A stretch of 64,000 nucleotides of DNA from JANLSO01 sp031362405. Lineage in GTDB: Bacteria; Actinomycetota; Thermoleophilia; Miltoncostaeales; Miltoncostaeaceae. A model generated the notes under the pieces. The model did no database searches. It had not been told where the DNA came from and saw only the letters and a program-made list of their open reading frames with translations. The stretch covers positions 1-64,000 of the forward strand of contig JANLSO010000056.1 in NCBI GenBank assembly GCA_031362405.1. Reading direction: 5' to 3'. The translations under genes and the position numbers were made by a program. Positions 57,112 through 64,000 of this stretch are shown here, piece by piece (position 1 is the stretch's first letter; each line of letters begins with the position of its first letter).

Positions 57112-58400
57112 TCCCTCAGGCGGCGACGGGCGCAGGCGCGCGGATGATGACGCTGATGGCGCGGGTCTTCGACGAGCCGCGTTCGCTCACCGGAGACGGT
57201 GTGCGGCGCACCCTGGCGGCGATCGCCGAGCGTGTTCCCGTCAGGGTAACCGAGGTTCCCTCCGGGACGCCGCTCTTCGACTGGACGGCGCCCGACGAGT
57301 GGACGGTCCGTGCGGCGCGGATCACCGGGCCCGACGGGGCGACGGTCGTCGACGGCGCCGACTCACCGCTTCACCTGCTCGGGTACAGCACGGCCGTCGA
57401 CGCGCGGATGAGCCGTACGGAGCTACTGCCGCACCTGCATTCGCTACCCGCCCGGCCCGATGCGGTCCCCTTTCGGACCAGCTACTGGGAGCGTGCCTGG
57501 GGTTTCTGCCTGGCGCAGCGGGTTGTCGACGCTCTGCCCGAAGGCGACTTCGCGGTTCTTATCGATGCCGACCTCGCACCCGGATCGATGACCTACGGCG
57601 AGATTGTGATCCCCGGCACGAGCCCTGAAACCGTTCTCGTCAGCACGCCAATCTGCCATCCCGGTCTGGCAAACGACAACCTTTCGGGAGTCGCCCTGCT
57701 CGCCGAGCTCGGGACGGTGCTCGCGGCGAGCGGTCCCCACCGGCTGTCGTACCGGCTGCTGCTGTCACCGGGAACCGTCGGTCCGCTGGCCTGGCTCGCC
57801 GCCAACGGCGATCTCCTTCCGCACGTCGTCGCAGGCTTTGGCGTGATGTGCGTCGGCGACGCCGGACCCATCACCTACAAGCGCAGCCGCCGCGGCGACA
57901 CGCTCACCGACGGGGCCGCGGCCCTCGCGCTGCGTGATCTCGGGGTCGCGCACGACCTGCGTGACTTCTCGCCGTGGGGCGGAGATGAACGGCAGTTCTG
58001 CTCGCTCGGCGTCGACCTCCCCATTGGTGCACTGTCACGCACCCCACCCGGGGAGTACCCCGAAAACCACACGTCCGACGATGATCTGAACTTCGTGAGT
58101 GCCGACCACCTCGAGGCGAGCCTGCAGGCGACGTTGTCCATCCTCCGCGTCATCGACGGCGACGAATGCCTGCGAAACACCTCGCCGATGGGCGAACCGC
58201 AGCTGGGTCGGCGGGGCCTGACACGGCGTCAGGGAGGGCAGAAGGGCGATGCGCACGAGGCCGCCATGCTCTGGGCCTTGAGCATGGGCGACGGCCAGAC
58301 CCCGCTGAGCAAGGTCGCCGTACGCTCGGGAATCGCGTTCGACGTGGTGCGGGTGGCGGCCGACGATCTGCTCGGCGCGGGGCTTCTCAGTGCTGTCTGA
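57108..58400 (+). CDS. DUF4910 family protein, M28-like aminopeptidase fold
   Basis: The 430-residue protein matches the DUF4910/aminopeptidase-like family found in surface-polysaccharide clusters. Putative metal residues lie in STPICHPGLANDNLSGVALL (His and Asp, M28-like), GGDERQFCSLGVDLPIGALS (Glu) and PENHTSDDDLNFVSADHLE (His/Asp). A C-terminal winged-helix-like domain ends VRSGIAFDVVRVAADDLLGA. Whether it cleaves peptides or acts on a sugar intermediate is not known. ATGA overlap with the epimerase and the nearby nucleotide-sugar genes favour the second role, as inference. Confidence 0.8.
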   Translation: MIPQAATGAGARMMTLMARVFDEPRSLTGDGVRRTLAAIAERVPVRVTEVPSGTPLFDWTAPDEWTVRAARITGPDGATVVDGADSPLHLLGYSTAVDARMSRTELLPHLHSLPARPDAVPFRTSYWERAWGFCLAQRVVDALPEGDFAVLIDADLAPGSMTYGEIVIPGTSPETVLVSTPICHPGLANDNLSGVALLAELGTVLAASGPHRLSYRLLLSPGTVGPLAWLAANGDLLPHVVAGFGVMCVGDAGPITYKRSRRGDTLTDGAAALALRDLGVAHDLRDFSPWGGDERQFCSLGVDLPIGALSRTPPGEYPENHTSDDDLNFVSADHLEASLQATLSILRVIDGDECLRNTSPMGEPQLGRRGLTRRQGGQKGDAHEAAMLWALSMGDGQTPLSKVAVRSGIAFDVVRVAADDLLGAGLLSAV

Positions 58401-58878
58401 CGTCCCAGCCGTACGGAACAGAATCTCCGAAGGGGTCGTGCCGTGTGGTCCGGTTCGCATCGTGGACGTGCGTGGCGCAGTTGGCGACGAGCGCGAACGG
58501 AGACGACAGCCCTTTCATCCCGTTGCGCAGGCCGGGTGGGATCACCACCAGGCTGTGGTTGTCGGGACCCAGCAGAATCTCCACCAGGCTCCCCTGCGTG
58601 GGCGAATCGGGCCGCGGATCGAAGACAACGATCTTCACCCGGCCGTGCACGCAGGCGTAGTTGAGGGTCATGTCGGCGTGCTCGTGCCACCCCTTCACCA
58701 CGCCGTCGTAGATCGTCGTGAAGTAGATCTCGCCGAACTCGCGAAAGTGCGGGTCGTCGCTGCGCAGCATGTGGAGGATCGTGCCGCGCTCATCCGGGAT
58801 ACGCCGAAGCGGCACGACGAGCAAGTCGTGGATCGGGTTGCCGATGAGAACAGTGGCTCCGTCGGGCAGGTCGGTCAT
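58387..58878 (-). CDS. RmlC-like cupin (dTDP-4-dehydrorhamnose 3,5-epimerase-related)
   Basis: The 163-residue single-cupin protein reads DLLVVPLRRIPDERGTILHM (the RmlC-type DxRG block), then FGEIYFTTIYDGVVKGWHEH (metal or catalytic His region), and ACVHGRVKIVVFDPRPDSP. It continues LGPDNHSLVVIPPGLRNGMK and ends with a Tyr-containing GDSVPYGWD. It is shorter than RmlC but keeps the main catalytic positions (His in KGWHEH). It sits on the opposite strand inside an otherwise plus-strand set and overlaps the DUF4910 stop by 14 bases. Likely a C3/C5 epimerase or isomerase of a keto-sugar nucleotide. Confidence 0.8.
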   Translation of the reverse strand: MTDLPDGATVLIGNPIHDLLVVPLRRIPDERGTILHMLRSDDPHFREFGEIYFTTIYDGVVKGWHEHADMTLNYACVHGRVKIVVFDPRPDSPTQGSLVEILLGPDNHSLVVIPPGLRNGMKGLSSPFALVANCATHVHDANRTTRHDPFGDSVPYGWDVRQH

Positions 58879-58954
58879 CGGCTCTCTGGTGGGGCTCGGT
58901 TGGTCGCGGGGATCGCGGCGGGCCGGACGCTACCGATTCGAGAGGCCTGACACC

Positions 58955-60202
58955 GTGAGTGCTCCCACGCCACCCGCGAACCACCCGCCGTGCCGGTTCT
59001 GCGCCGCGCCGCTGACGCGCAGCGTCGTCGACCTCGGCATGTCGCCCCTGTGCGAGACGTTCCTCACGGCCGACGAGCTGAACCACGTCGAGCGGTTCTA
59101 CCCCCTGCACGTGCGCGTCTGCGACGAGTGCCACCTCGTGCAGCTCGAGCAGTACGTCTCGCCGGACGAGATCTTCAGCGAATACGCGTATTTCTCGTCG
59201 TACTCCGATTCGTGGGTTGCGCACGCCAAGGCTCATGCCGAGCGGATGATCGGCATCCTGGACCTCGATGAGACCAGCTCGGTCGTTGAGGTGGCCAGCA
59301 ACGACGGCTACCTGCTCCAGCACTTCGTGGCGCGGGGAATTCCGGTGGTCGGGGTCGAGCCGGCCGCGAACGTCGCGGCGGTCGCGGCCGAGAAGGGGAT
59401 TCCCACCCGGGTGGCGTTCTTCGGTCGTGACGAGGCCACCGCGATGGTCGCCGACGGTATCCGCGCGGATCTTTTGTGCGCCAACAACGTTCTGGCACAC
59501 GTCCCCGACATCAACGACTTCGTCGCCGGTATCGCGATCGTGCTCGGCCCCGATGGTGTTGCGACGCTCGAGTTCCCGCATCTGGCCCGGCTGATCGCCG
59601 AAACCCAATACGACACGATCTACCACGAGCACTTCTCGTATCTGTCGCTGATGGCCGCCCACCGGATCATGAACGCCCATGGCCTTCAGATCTTCGACGT
59701 CGAGCAGCTGCCGTCGCACGGCGGATCGCTGCGAGTTCACGTGGGCCACGCCGGCCGCTTCCCTGAAACCGATCGCGTCCGGGCGCTGACGCGTCTCGAA
59801 CAGGTTCACGGGTTCGATACGCCGCGGCCCTACGAGGCCTTCGGCGCGGCGGTCGAGGCCAGCAAGCGCGCCCTTCTGACGATGCTGATCGCCGCCCGGG
59901 AGAATGGAGAACAGGTCGCCGCGTACGGTGCGCCCGGAAAGGGCAACACGCTGCTCAACTACTGCGGCATCCGGTCAGAGCTGATCTCCTACGCCGTCGA
60001 CCGCAACCCGTACAAGCATGGGCGCTACACACCGGGTACCCACATCCCGATCTTCGCGCCTGAGCATCTCGCCGAAACGAAGCCCGACCTCATCGTGATA
60101 CTGCCCTGGAACCTGCGCAAAGAGATCGCCGCTCAGCTCGCCTACACCGCCGAGTGGGGCGCGCGTCTGGTCGTGCCGATCCCCCGCGCGACCGTCCTCT
60201 AG
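58955..60202 (+). CDS. Zinc-binding sugar C-methyltransferase (NovU/TylC3-like)
   Basis: The 415-residue protein has the three-part layout of sugar C-methyltransferases. An N-terminal zinc site has CRFC near residues 10-13 and CDEC near 54-57. A SAM domain has SSVVEVASNDGYLLQHFVAR (motif I) and GVEPAANVAAVA. A C-terminal Rossmann-like domain has AAYGAPGKGNTLLNYCG and VIILPWNLRKEIAAQL-type sequence (here DLIVILPWNLRKEI). EYFSxH-like YHEHFSYLSL fits the catalytic His loop. Relatives methylate C3 or C5 of 4-keto-6-deoxy nucleotide sugars. GTG 58955 precedes the zinc motif by 9 codons. The next gene starts at the base after its stop. Confidence 0.85.
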   Translation: MSAPTPPANHPPCRFCAAPLTRSVVDLGMSPLCETFLTADELNHVERFYPLHVRVCDECHLVQLEQYVSPDEIFSEYAYFSSYSDSWVAHAKAHAERMIGILDLDETSSVVEVASNDGYLLQHFVARGIPVVGVEPAANVAAVAAEKGIPTRVAFFGRDEATAMVADGIRADLLCANNVLAHVPDINDFVAGIAIVLGPDGVATLEFPHLARLIAETQYDTIYHEHFSYLSLMAAHRIMNAHGLQIFDVEQLPSHGGSLRVHVGHAGRFPETDRVRALTRLEQVHGFDTPRPYEAFGAAVEASKRALLTMLIAARENGEQVAAYGAPGKGNTLLNYCGIRSELISYAVDRNPYKHGRYTPGTHIPIFAPEHLAETKPDLIVILPWNLRKEIAAQLAYTAEWGARLVVPIPRATVL

Positions 60203-60985
60203 ATGAAGGTCGTGCTTTTCTGCGGAGGCAAGGGCCTGCGCATGCAAGAGGCGTCGCGGCGGATCCCCAAACCGATGGTCCGCATCGGCGACCGCCCGGT
60301 GCTCTGGCACGTCATGAAGTACTACGCACATTTTGGCCACACCGAGTTCATCCTCTGCCTGGGCCACAAGTCAGAGGTCATCAAGGAGTACTTCCTCACC
60401 TACGACGAGGCATTCAGCAACGACTTCGTACTGAGCCACGGTGGCCGCCAGGTGAACCTGCTGGGCGAGGACATCGCCGACTGGAAGATCTCGTTCGTCC
60501 ACACCGGCTACTCGGCCTCGGTGGGGGAACGCCTTGCACGGGTGCGCGAGCACATCGGCGACGACCCATACTTTCTGGCCAACTACGGCGACGTCCTTAC
60601 TGACGCGCCGCTTCCCGAGGTCATCGACGACGTCGTCAGCCGCGGGGTGGTGGCAGGCTTCTTGTCGGTTGCTCCGAGCTACAGCTTTCATAGCGTTCAG
60701 ACCGACGCGACCGGGGTTGTCGAGGGGGTCCACGATGTTCGCGAGGCCGGTATCCGCATCAACGGGGGCCACTTCGTTCTGCGCAACGACCTCTTCGACT
60801 ACATGCGCCCGGGTGACGAACTCGTGACCGATACGTTCACCCGCCTGATCGCCGAGCGCCAGGTCGTCGCCTGGCATCACGACGGTTTCTGGGCGCCGAT
60901 GGACACGCTCAAAGAACAGCAGGAACTCGAAGCCATGGTCGAGGCCGGGGGCGGCCCGTGGAGGCTCTGGGAGCCGTCGGCGTGA
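60203..60985 (+). CDS. rfbF: Glucose-1-phosphate cytidylyltransferase-like nucleotidyltransferase
   Basis: The 260-residue protein has the sugar nucleotidyltransferase start MKVVLFCGGKGLRMQEASRR with IPKPMVRIGDRPVLWHVMKY. RfbF-specific features are GHKSEVIKEYFLTY, a WKISFVHTG block and DPYFLANYGDVLTD (metal site). GGHFVLRNDLFDYMRPGDEL and FWAPMDTLKEQQELE follow. It would make CDP-glucose from CTP and Glc-1-P, the first step to CDP-activated deoxysugars. The usual partner CDP-glucose 4,6-dehydratase (rfbG) is not in the window. Confidence 0.85.
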   Translation: MKVVLFCGGKGLRMQEASRRIPKPMVRIGDRPVLWHVMKYYAHFGHTEFILCLGHKSEVIKEYFLTYDEAFSNDFVLSHGGRQVNLLGEDIADWKISFVHTGYSASVGERLARVREHIGDDPYFLANYGDVLTDAPLPEVIDDVVSRGVVAGFLSVAPSYSFHSVQTDATGVVEGVHDVREAGIRINGGHFVLRNDLFDYMRPGDELVTDTFTRLIAERQVVAWHHDGFWAPMDTLKEQQELEAMVEAGGGPWRLWEPSA

Positions 60986-61641
60986 TCGATCTTCGCCTCG
61001 GCCAGCTGGGGGAGGTGCTCGCTATCGGCGCGCACTCCGACGACATCGAGATCGGCTGCGGCGGAACGCTTCTGGCGATCGCCGCGGCGAACCCGCAGGC
61101 GCGCTTTACCTGGGTGGTGCTGACCGGCGACGAGGGTCGCCAATGCGAGGCGCGCGCGAGCGCGGAGGCCTTCTTCGGCGATGGCCGCGCGCCACGGCTC
61201 GTGCTCGGACGTCTGCGCGACGGGCACCTGCCCCACGAACCCGCCGCCAAAGCCCTGTTCGAGCAGGCGAAGGTCGACGCCTCACCCGATGTCGTGTTCA
61301 CCCACCAGCGCGACGATCTCCACCAGGATCACCGCGTCGCCGCCGAGTTGGCGCTGCAGACGTTCCGCGACCACCTCGTGCTCGGGTACGAAGTGCCCAA
61401 GTACGACGGCGACCTCGGCGCACCGAACCTGCTCGTGCCGCTGACCTCCGCGCAGGTCGACCGTAAGGTGGGCCACCTGATGGACCACTTCGCCTCCCAG
61501 CGCGCCAAACGGTGGTTCACCGACGACCTCTTTCGCGCCCTGATGCGGCTCCGCGGCATGGAGGCCAACGCGCCAGACGGGCATGCGGAGGGCTTCTACG
61601 CGCACAAGGTCATCGTTCAGCCCGGGTCGCCCCCTGTCTGA
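60982..61641 (+). CDS. PIG-L/LmbE family deacetylase
   Basis: The 219-residue protein has the zinc/catalytic block LAIGAHSDDIEIGCGGTLLA (AHxDDxExGCGG, near residues 14-26). VVLTGDEGRQCEARASAEAF and VVFTHQRDDLHQDHRVAAEL (HxxDxHxDH region) follow. Family members deacetylate GlcNAc-containing lipids or cofactors. Here an N-acetylated sugar or nucleotide sugar is the likely substrate. GTG 60982 makes the standard GTGA overlap with the cytidylyltransferase stop and begins nearer the conserved block; ATG or GTG at 60958 is the alternative. Confidence 0.82.
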   Translation: MIDLRLGQLGEVLAIGAHSDDIEIGCGGTLLAIAAANPQARFTWVVLTGDEGRQCEARASAEAFFGDGRAPRLVLGRLRDGHLPHEPAAKALFEQAKVDASPDVVFTHQRDDLHQDHRVAAELALQTFRDHLVLGYEVPKYDGDLGAPNLLVPLTSAQVDRKVGHLMDHFASQRAKRWFTDDLFRALMRLRGMEANAPDGHAEGFYAHKVIVQPGSPPV

Positions 61642-63142
61642 ACGAGAGTCGTTTCGGCAGTCGCTCAGCCACGGCCTGGGGAGCTTCGCGTCGGTTGCCC
61701 TGCTGGGCCTGGTGACGAGCGTGGTCATCGCCCGCATCTACGGCGTCGAGGTGATCGGCCAATTCGCGATTGCAACCGCCCCGGTCGCTGCGGTGACGTA
61801 CCTCTCGACCGCGCAAGAGCAGGCCGCACTGATCCGCGAGCTCACCACGCTCTCGTCCCGTGCGCCGCGCGTCACGGGTCTGTTTGCGGCCGTATTCGCG
61901 TTCTCGTGCACCCTCTCAGCGGTGGTCGGCGCGATCGTGCTCGGCGTGGTCGCATGGCTGTTCAACGGCCCGATCGACCGCCCCGAGCTGGTGTGGCCCG
62001 CCGTCGCCCAGATGGCCGGCTACGTCTTCGTCACCAACACCTGCTGGAACTGCGATTCAGTGCTGGCGGCGTTTCGCCAGGGGCGGGCGCTGTTTTGGAT
62101 CCGGTTGGTGCAGGCCCTGACCTTCTTTGCCATCGCCGTGGTCGCGGGAATCGTGTCGAACACTGTCTGGGGCCTGGTGCTCGCGACGGTTGGCTCGTGG
62201 ACCGTCGGCCTCGCATTCCGCACACGGGCGCTGCGCCGGATCATGCGCTTCCGCGTTCCCCGTGAGGAGATCCGTGCCGGCTTTCGGACGTTGCCGGGGT
62301 TGATCCGCTTCGGCATCCGCGCCGCTCCGGGAACCCTGGTCGGGGGCGTTTCGGCCGAGTCGGGAACGTGGATTCTCGGCGTCACGAGCCCGATCGCATC
62401 GGTGGGAGCCTGGGATCGAGCCCGCCAGTTGGCCGGTCGCCTGCGCGAGGGAACGATCCGTATGAACGAGATGCTCCTGCCGACCCTCGTCGAGCGACGC
62501 GACGCCGACCGCGATGGGCACGATCGCGCGCTGGTCGACTCCGCCCGCTACGCCGCCGCGGGATTGCTCCTGTTCGCGGCGGTCGGTGGGGGCGCCGCCC
62601 GTGGGGTGATGGGCGTGTTCGGCCCGCGCTTTGATGAAGGGGCCACCGCACTTGCCCTGTTACTGGTCGTGGAGGCGTTGGTCGCGGTGGCGGCGGTGTT
62701 CGTCAGCACCCTCTACGCAGCCGATAAGCCCCTGGTGACGACGGCCGCGAACGTGGCGGCAATGGCGGTGACCGTCGGTGCGGGCATCCCGTTGGCTCTA
62801 CGGCTCGGGGTCACCGGACCGGCCCTGGCCGCGTTGGCGGGCCAGTTCGTTCTCATTGGCGTGATGCTTCCGTACGTGGCACGCGAGTTGGTGGCGCCCT
62901 TACGGGTGGTCTGGCCCGTGCGATGCCTCGTTTCGATCCTCGCGGCGTACGGCGCAGGCTTCGCCGGCGCCCGCATCGTCGATGACTGGCTCCGTGGCCC
63001 GGCGGGAGCCCTCGCCGCCCTGGGCGTTGGCGCGATCGCCTACCTCGTGGCGCTCGTCGCGACCGGCGGTCTGCTGGCCCGCGACCGCCAGCGCATCTCC
63101 GCCGGCATCGACCTCATCCGCGGGCGCCCCGCCTCCAGCTAG
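61583..63142 (+). CDS. Polysaccharide flippase, Wzx/MVF-like
   Basis: The protein has about 12-14 hydrophobic segments. Its N-terminal HGLGSFASVALLGLVTSVVI followed by ARIYGVEVIGQFAIATAP is the family start (ARxYGxxxxGxFA). A central ESGTWILGVTSPIASVGAWD is the usual substrate-loop region, and KPLVTTAANVAAMAVTVGAG lies late. The only standard start in frame is ATG 61583, giving 519 residues and a 59-base overlap with the deacetylase; the conserved region begins about residue 24, so a CTG near 61634 is conceivable. It is the second flippase of this cluster. Confidence 0.8.
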   Translation: MRRASTRTRSSFSPGRPLSERESFRQSLSHGLGSFASVALLGLVTSVVIARIYGVEVIGQFAIATAPVAAVTYLSTAQEQAALIRELTTLSSRAPRVTGLFAAVFAFSCTLSAVVGAIVLGVVAWLFNGPIDRPELVWPAVAQMAGYVFVTNTCWNCDSVLAAFRQGRALFWIRLVQALTFFAIAVVAGIVSNTVWGLVLATVGSWTVGLAFRTRALRRIMRFRVPREEIRAGFRTLPGLIRFGIRAAPGTLVGGVSAESGTWILGVTSPIASVGAWDRARQLAGRLREGTIRMNEMLLPTLVERRDADRDGHDRALVDSARYAAAGLLLFAAVGGGAARGVMGVFGPRFDEGATALALLLVVEALVAVAAVFVSTLYAADKPLVTTAANVAAMAVTVGAGIPLALRLGVTGPALAALAGQFVLIGVMLPYVARELVAPLRVVWPVRCLVSILAAYGAGFAGARIVDDWLRGPAGALAALGVGAIAYLVALVATGGLLARDRQRISAGIDLIRGRPASS

Positions 63143-63356
63143 GCAATCGCTCTACGGCGCCAGCCGATTGAGGTGCGAGGGGCTACAACTGATGGGCAGG
63201 GAGGTCTCTCGAGGGCAGCGCCGGGGATGGCATCGTCGTAGATCAACTCCTTCTTCCGGTGGAAGTTGCCGTGCTGTTGCGAATTTCACGTCCACGTTTC
63301 GATGAAAAACGCCAGACACTCGGATCCGACGACCAAGGTGGTGCCCCATCAGCGGC

Positions 63357-64000
63357 ATGATTGTCCCAACAGTGCATGAAAATGGCGTTCCCGTCACTGC
63401 GACCGCCTACGCGCAGATCGACCACCGGCCGGGCCGCGTCGAGCTGATGGGCATGCTGGTCGATCCGGTTTCCGAGAGTGAAGCGGTCGATTTCGTTCTG
63501 ACCTCCCTGGAGAACGGCGACGGCGGAACGATCGTCACGCCGAACCTTGACCACCTGCGCCAGTTCGTCGCCGATCCTGAGGTCCGTCGGGTCTACGACA
63601 CCGCAGAGCTCGTGGTCGCCGATGGGATGCCGGTCGTGTGGGCGTGTCGTCTGCAGGGCACGCCGCTGCCCGAACGGGTGGCCGGCTCTGACCTCATCCT
63701 GACCCTGTCGGAGGGTGCGGCCCAGGGGGGACATACCGTGTTCCTGCTCGGAGGAAACCCAGGCGTCGCCGAGCATGCCGCGGATGAGCTGCGCCAAAAC
63801 TCGCCAGGGTTGCGGATTGCGGGGACGGATTGCCCGCCGATGGGATTCGAAAGTGACCCGGTCGAATTGGAGCGGGTTCGGTCCGTGTTGGCCGCGGCCA
63901 CACCCGACATCGTCTTCATCGGCGTCAGCTTCCCCCGGTCGGCCCACATTGCCGAGATGCTGCGCCGCGATTTTCCCCGCACCTGGTTCGTCGGGGTCGG
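63357..64000 (+). CDS. WecG/TagA/CpsF family glycosyltransferase (3' end outside window)
   Basis: The frame runs to the last base, giving 214 residues of a protein usually about 250 long. GT26 motifs are clear: VELMGMLVDPVSESEAVDFV, TIVTPNLDHLRQFVADPEVR (the TPN-x-xH/L block), VVADGMPVVWACRLQGTPLP, ERVAGSDLILTLSE, VFLLGGNPGVAEHAADELR and PDIVFIGVSFPRSAHIAEML. These enzymes add ManNAcA or ManNAc to lipid-linked GlcNAc. ATG 63357 is used although about 30 residues precede the conserved part. A 214-base gap separates it from the flippase, so it may have its own promoter. Confidence 0.87.
   Translation, partial: MIVPTVHENGVPVTATAYAQIDHRPGRVELMGMLVDPVSESEAVDFVLTSLENGDGGTIVTPNLDHLRQFVADPEVRRVYDTAELVVADGMPVVWACRLQGTPLPERVAGSDLILTLSEGAAQGGHTVFLLGGNPGVAEHAADELRQNSPGLRIAGTDCPPMGFESDPVELERVRSVLAAATPDIVFIGVSFPRSAHIAEMLRRDFPRTWFVGV

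Overview
The window is 64 kb of high-GC DNA from a bacterium that looks like a deep-branching actinobacterium, most plausibly class Thermoleophilia (Solirubrobacterales or relatives). The pointers are dense GTGA/ATGA stop-start overlaps with many GTG starts, a two-subunit glycyl-tRNA synthetase (glyQ/glyS) beside pyruvate phosphate dikinase, several VapBC modules, and a decayed secreted protein whose N-terminus (RRHHVALLALFVALGGTSYA) is of a type I associate with that class. The taxonomic call is inference. No rRNA, tRNA or CRISPR array was recognised.

Layout. (1) 1-7.5 kb: end of a surface-polysaccharide locus (polymerase/ligase fragment, methyltransferase, flippase, FemAB-like transferase, polysaccharide deacetylase, GumK-like glycosyltransferase, low-molecular-weight phosphatase). 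It is visibly more A/T-rich than the rest. (2) 7.5-9.4 kb: a boundary of broken genes (truncated methyltransferase, frameshifted DUF4143 ATPase) with a 23-bp tandem repeat. (3) 9.4-12.8 kb: chromosomal core pyrG - M20 peptidase - NUDIX hydrolase. (4) 12.8-22.5 kb: accessory stretch with two divergent vapBC modules, a PAP2 phosphatase, a UvrD-like helicase, DUF3891 and DUF429 proteins, a PDZ/TPR secreted protein, and at least five gene remnants (GST, VIT1-type transporter, EAL domain, secreted surface protein, PIN domain). (5) 22.5-36.4 kb: housekeeping genes (pyrimidine nucleoside phosphorylase, Fpg, P1 peptidase, glutaredoxin, RecO, acyl-CoA ligase, a third vapBC, glyQ-glyS-ppdK and a lipoprotein). 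(6) 36.4-37.6 kb: a second graveyard (GNAT remnant, second DUF4143 remnant). (7) 37.6-64 kb: a large exopolysaccharide gene cluster with at least six GT2/GT4 glycosyltransferases, two flippases, a Wzy-like polymerase/ligase, a Wzz-like protein, a FemAB-like/deacetylase pair, a GH26-like hydrolase, a nucleotide-sugar module (epimerase, DUF4910 protein, RmlC-like cupin, C-methyltransferase, cytidylyltransferase, LmbE-type deacetylase) and a WecG/TagA/CpsF transferase cut by the window end.

The genes of region 7 fit a Wzx/Wzy-type pathway: sugar activation and C-methylation, assembly on a lipid carrier, export by flippases, polymerisation and length control, then deacetylation or trimming outside the cell. 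Regions 1 and 7 both carry flippase, FemAB-like transferase and deacetylase in that order.

The least expected signal is a dispersed family of long hairpins built on a GGTGCC/GGCACC core (19355-19403, 19599-19630, 27014-27048, 36659-36703). Two copies differ only by one compensated base pair, one copy sits in frame inside a coding sequence, and another lies beside a decayed DUF4143 gene. Two sets of roughly 23-bp direct repeats (9253-9344, 27107-27175) and a 16-bp direct repeat flanking the second DUF4143 remnant add to a picture of repeat-driven gene turnover.
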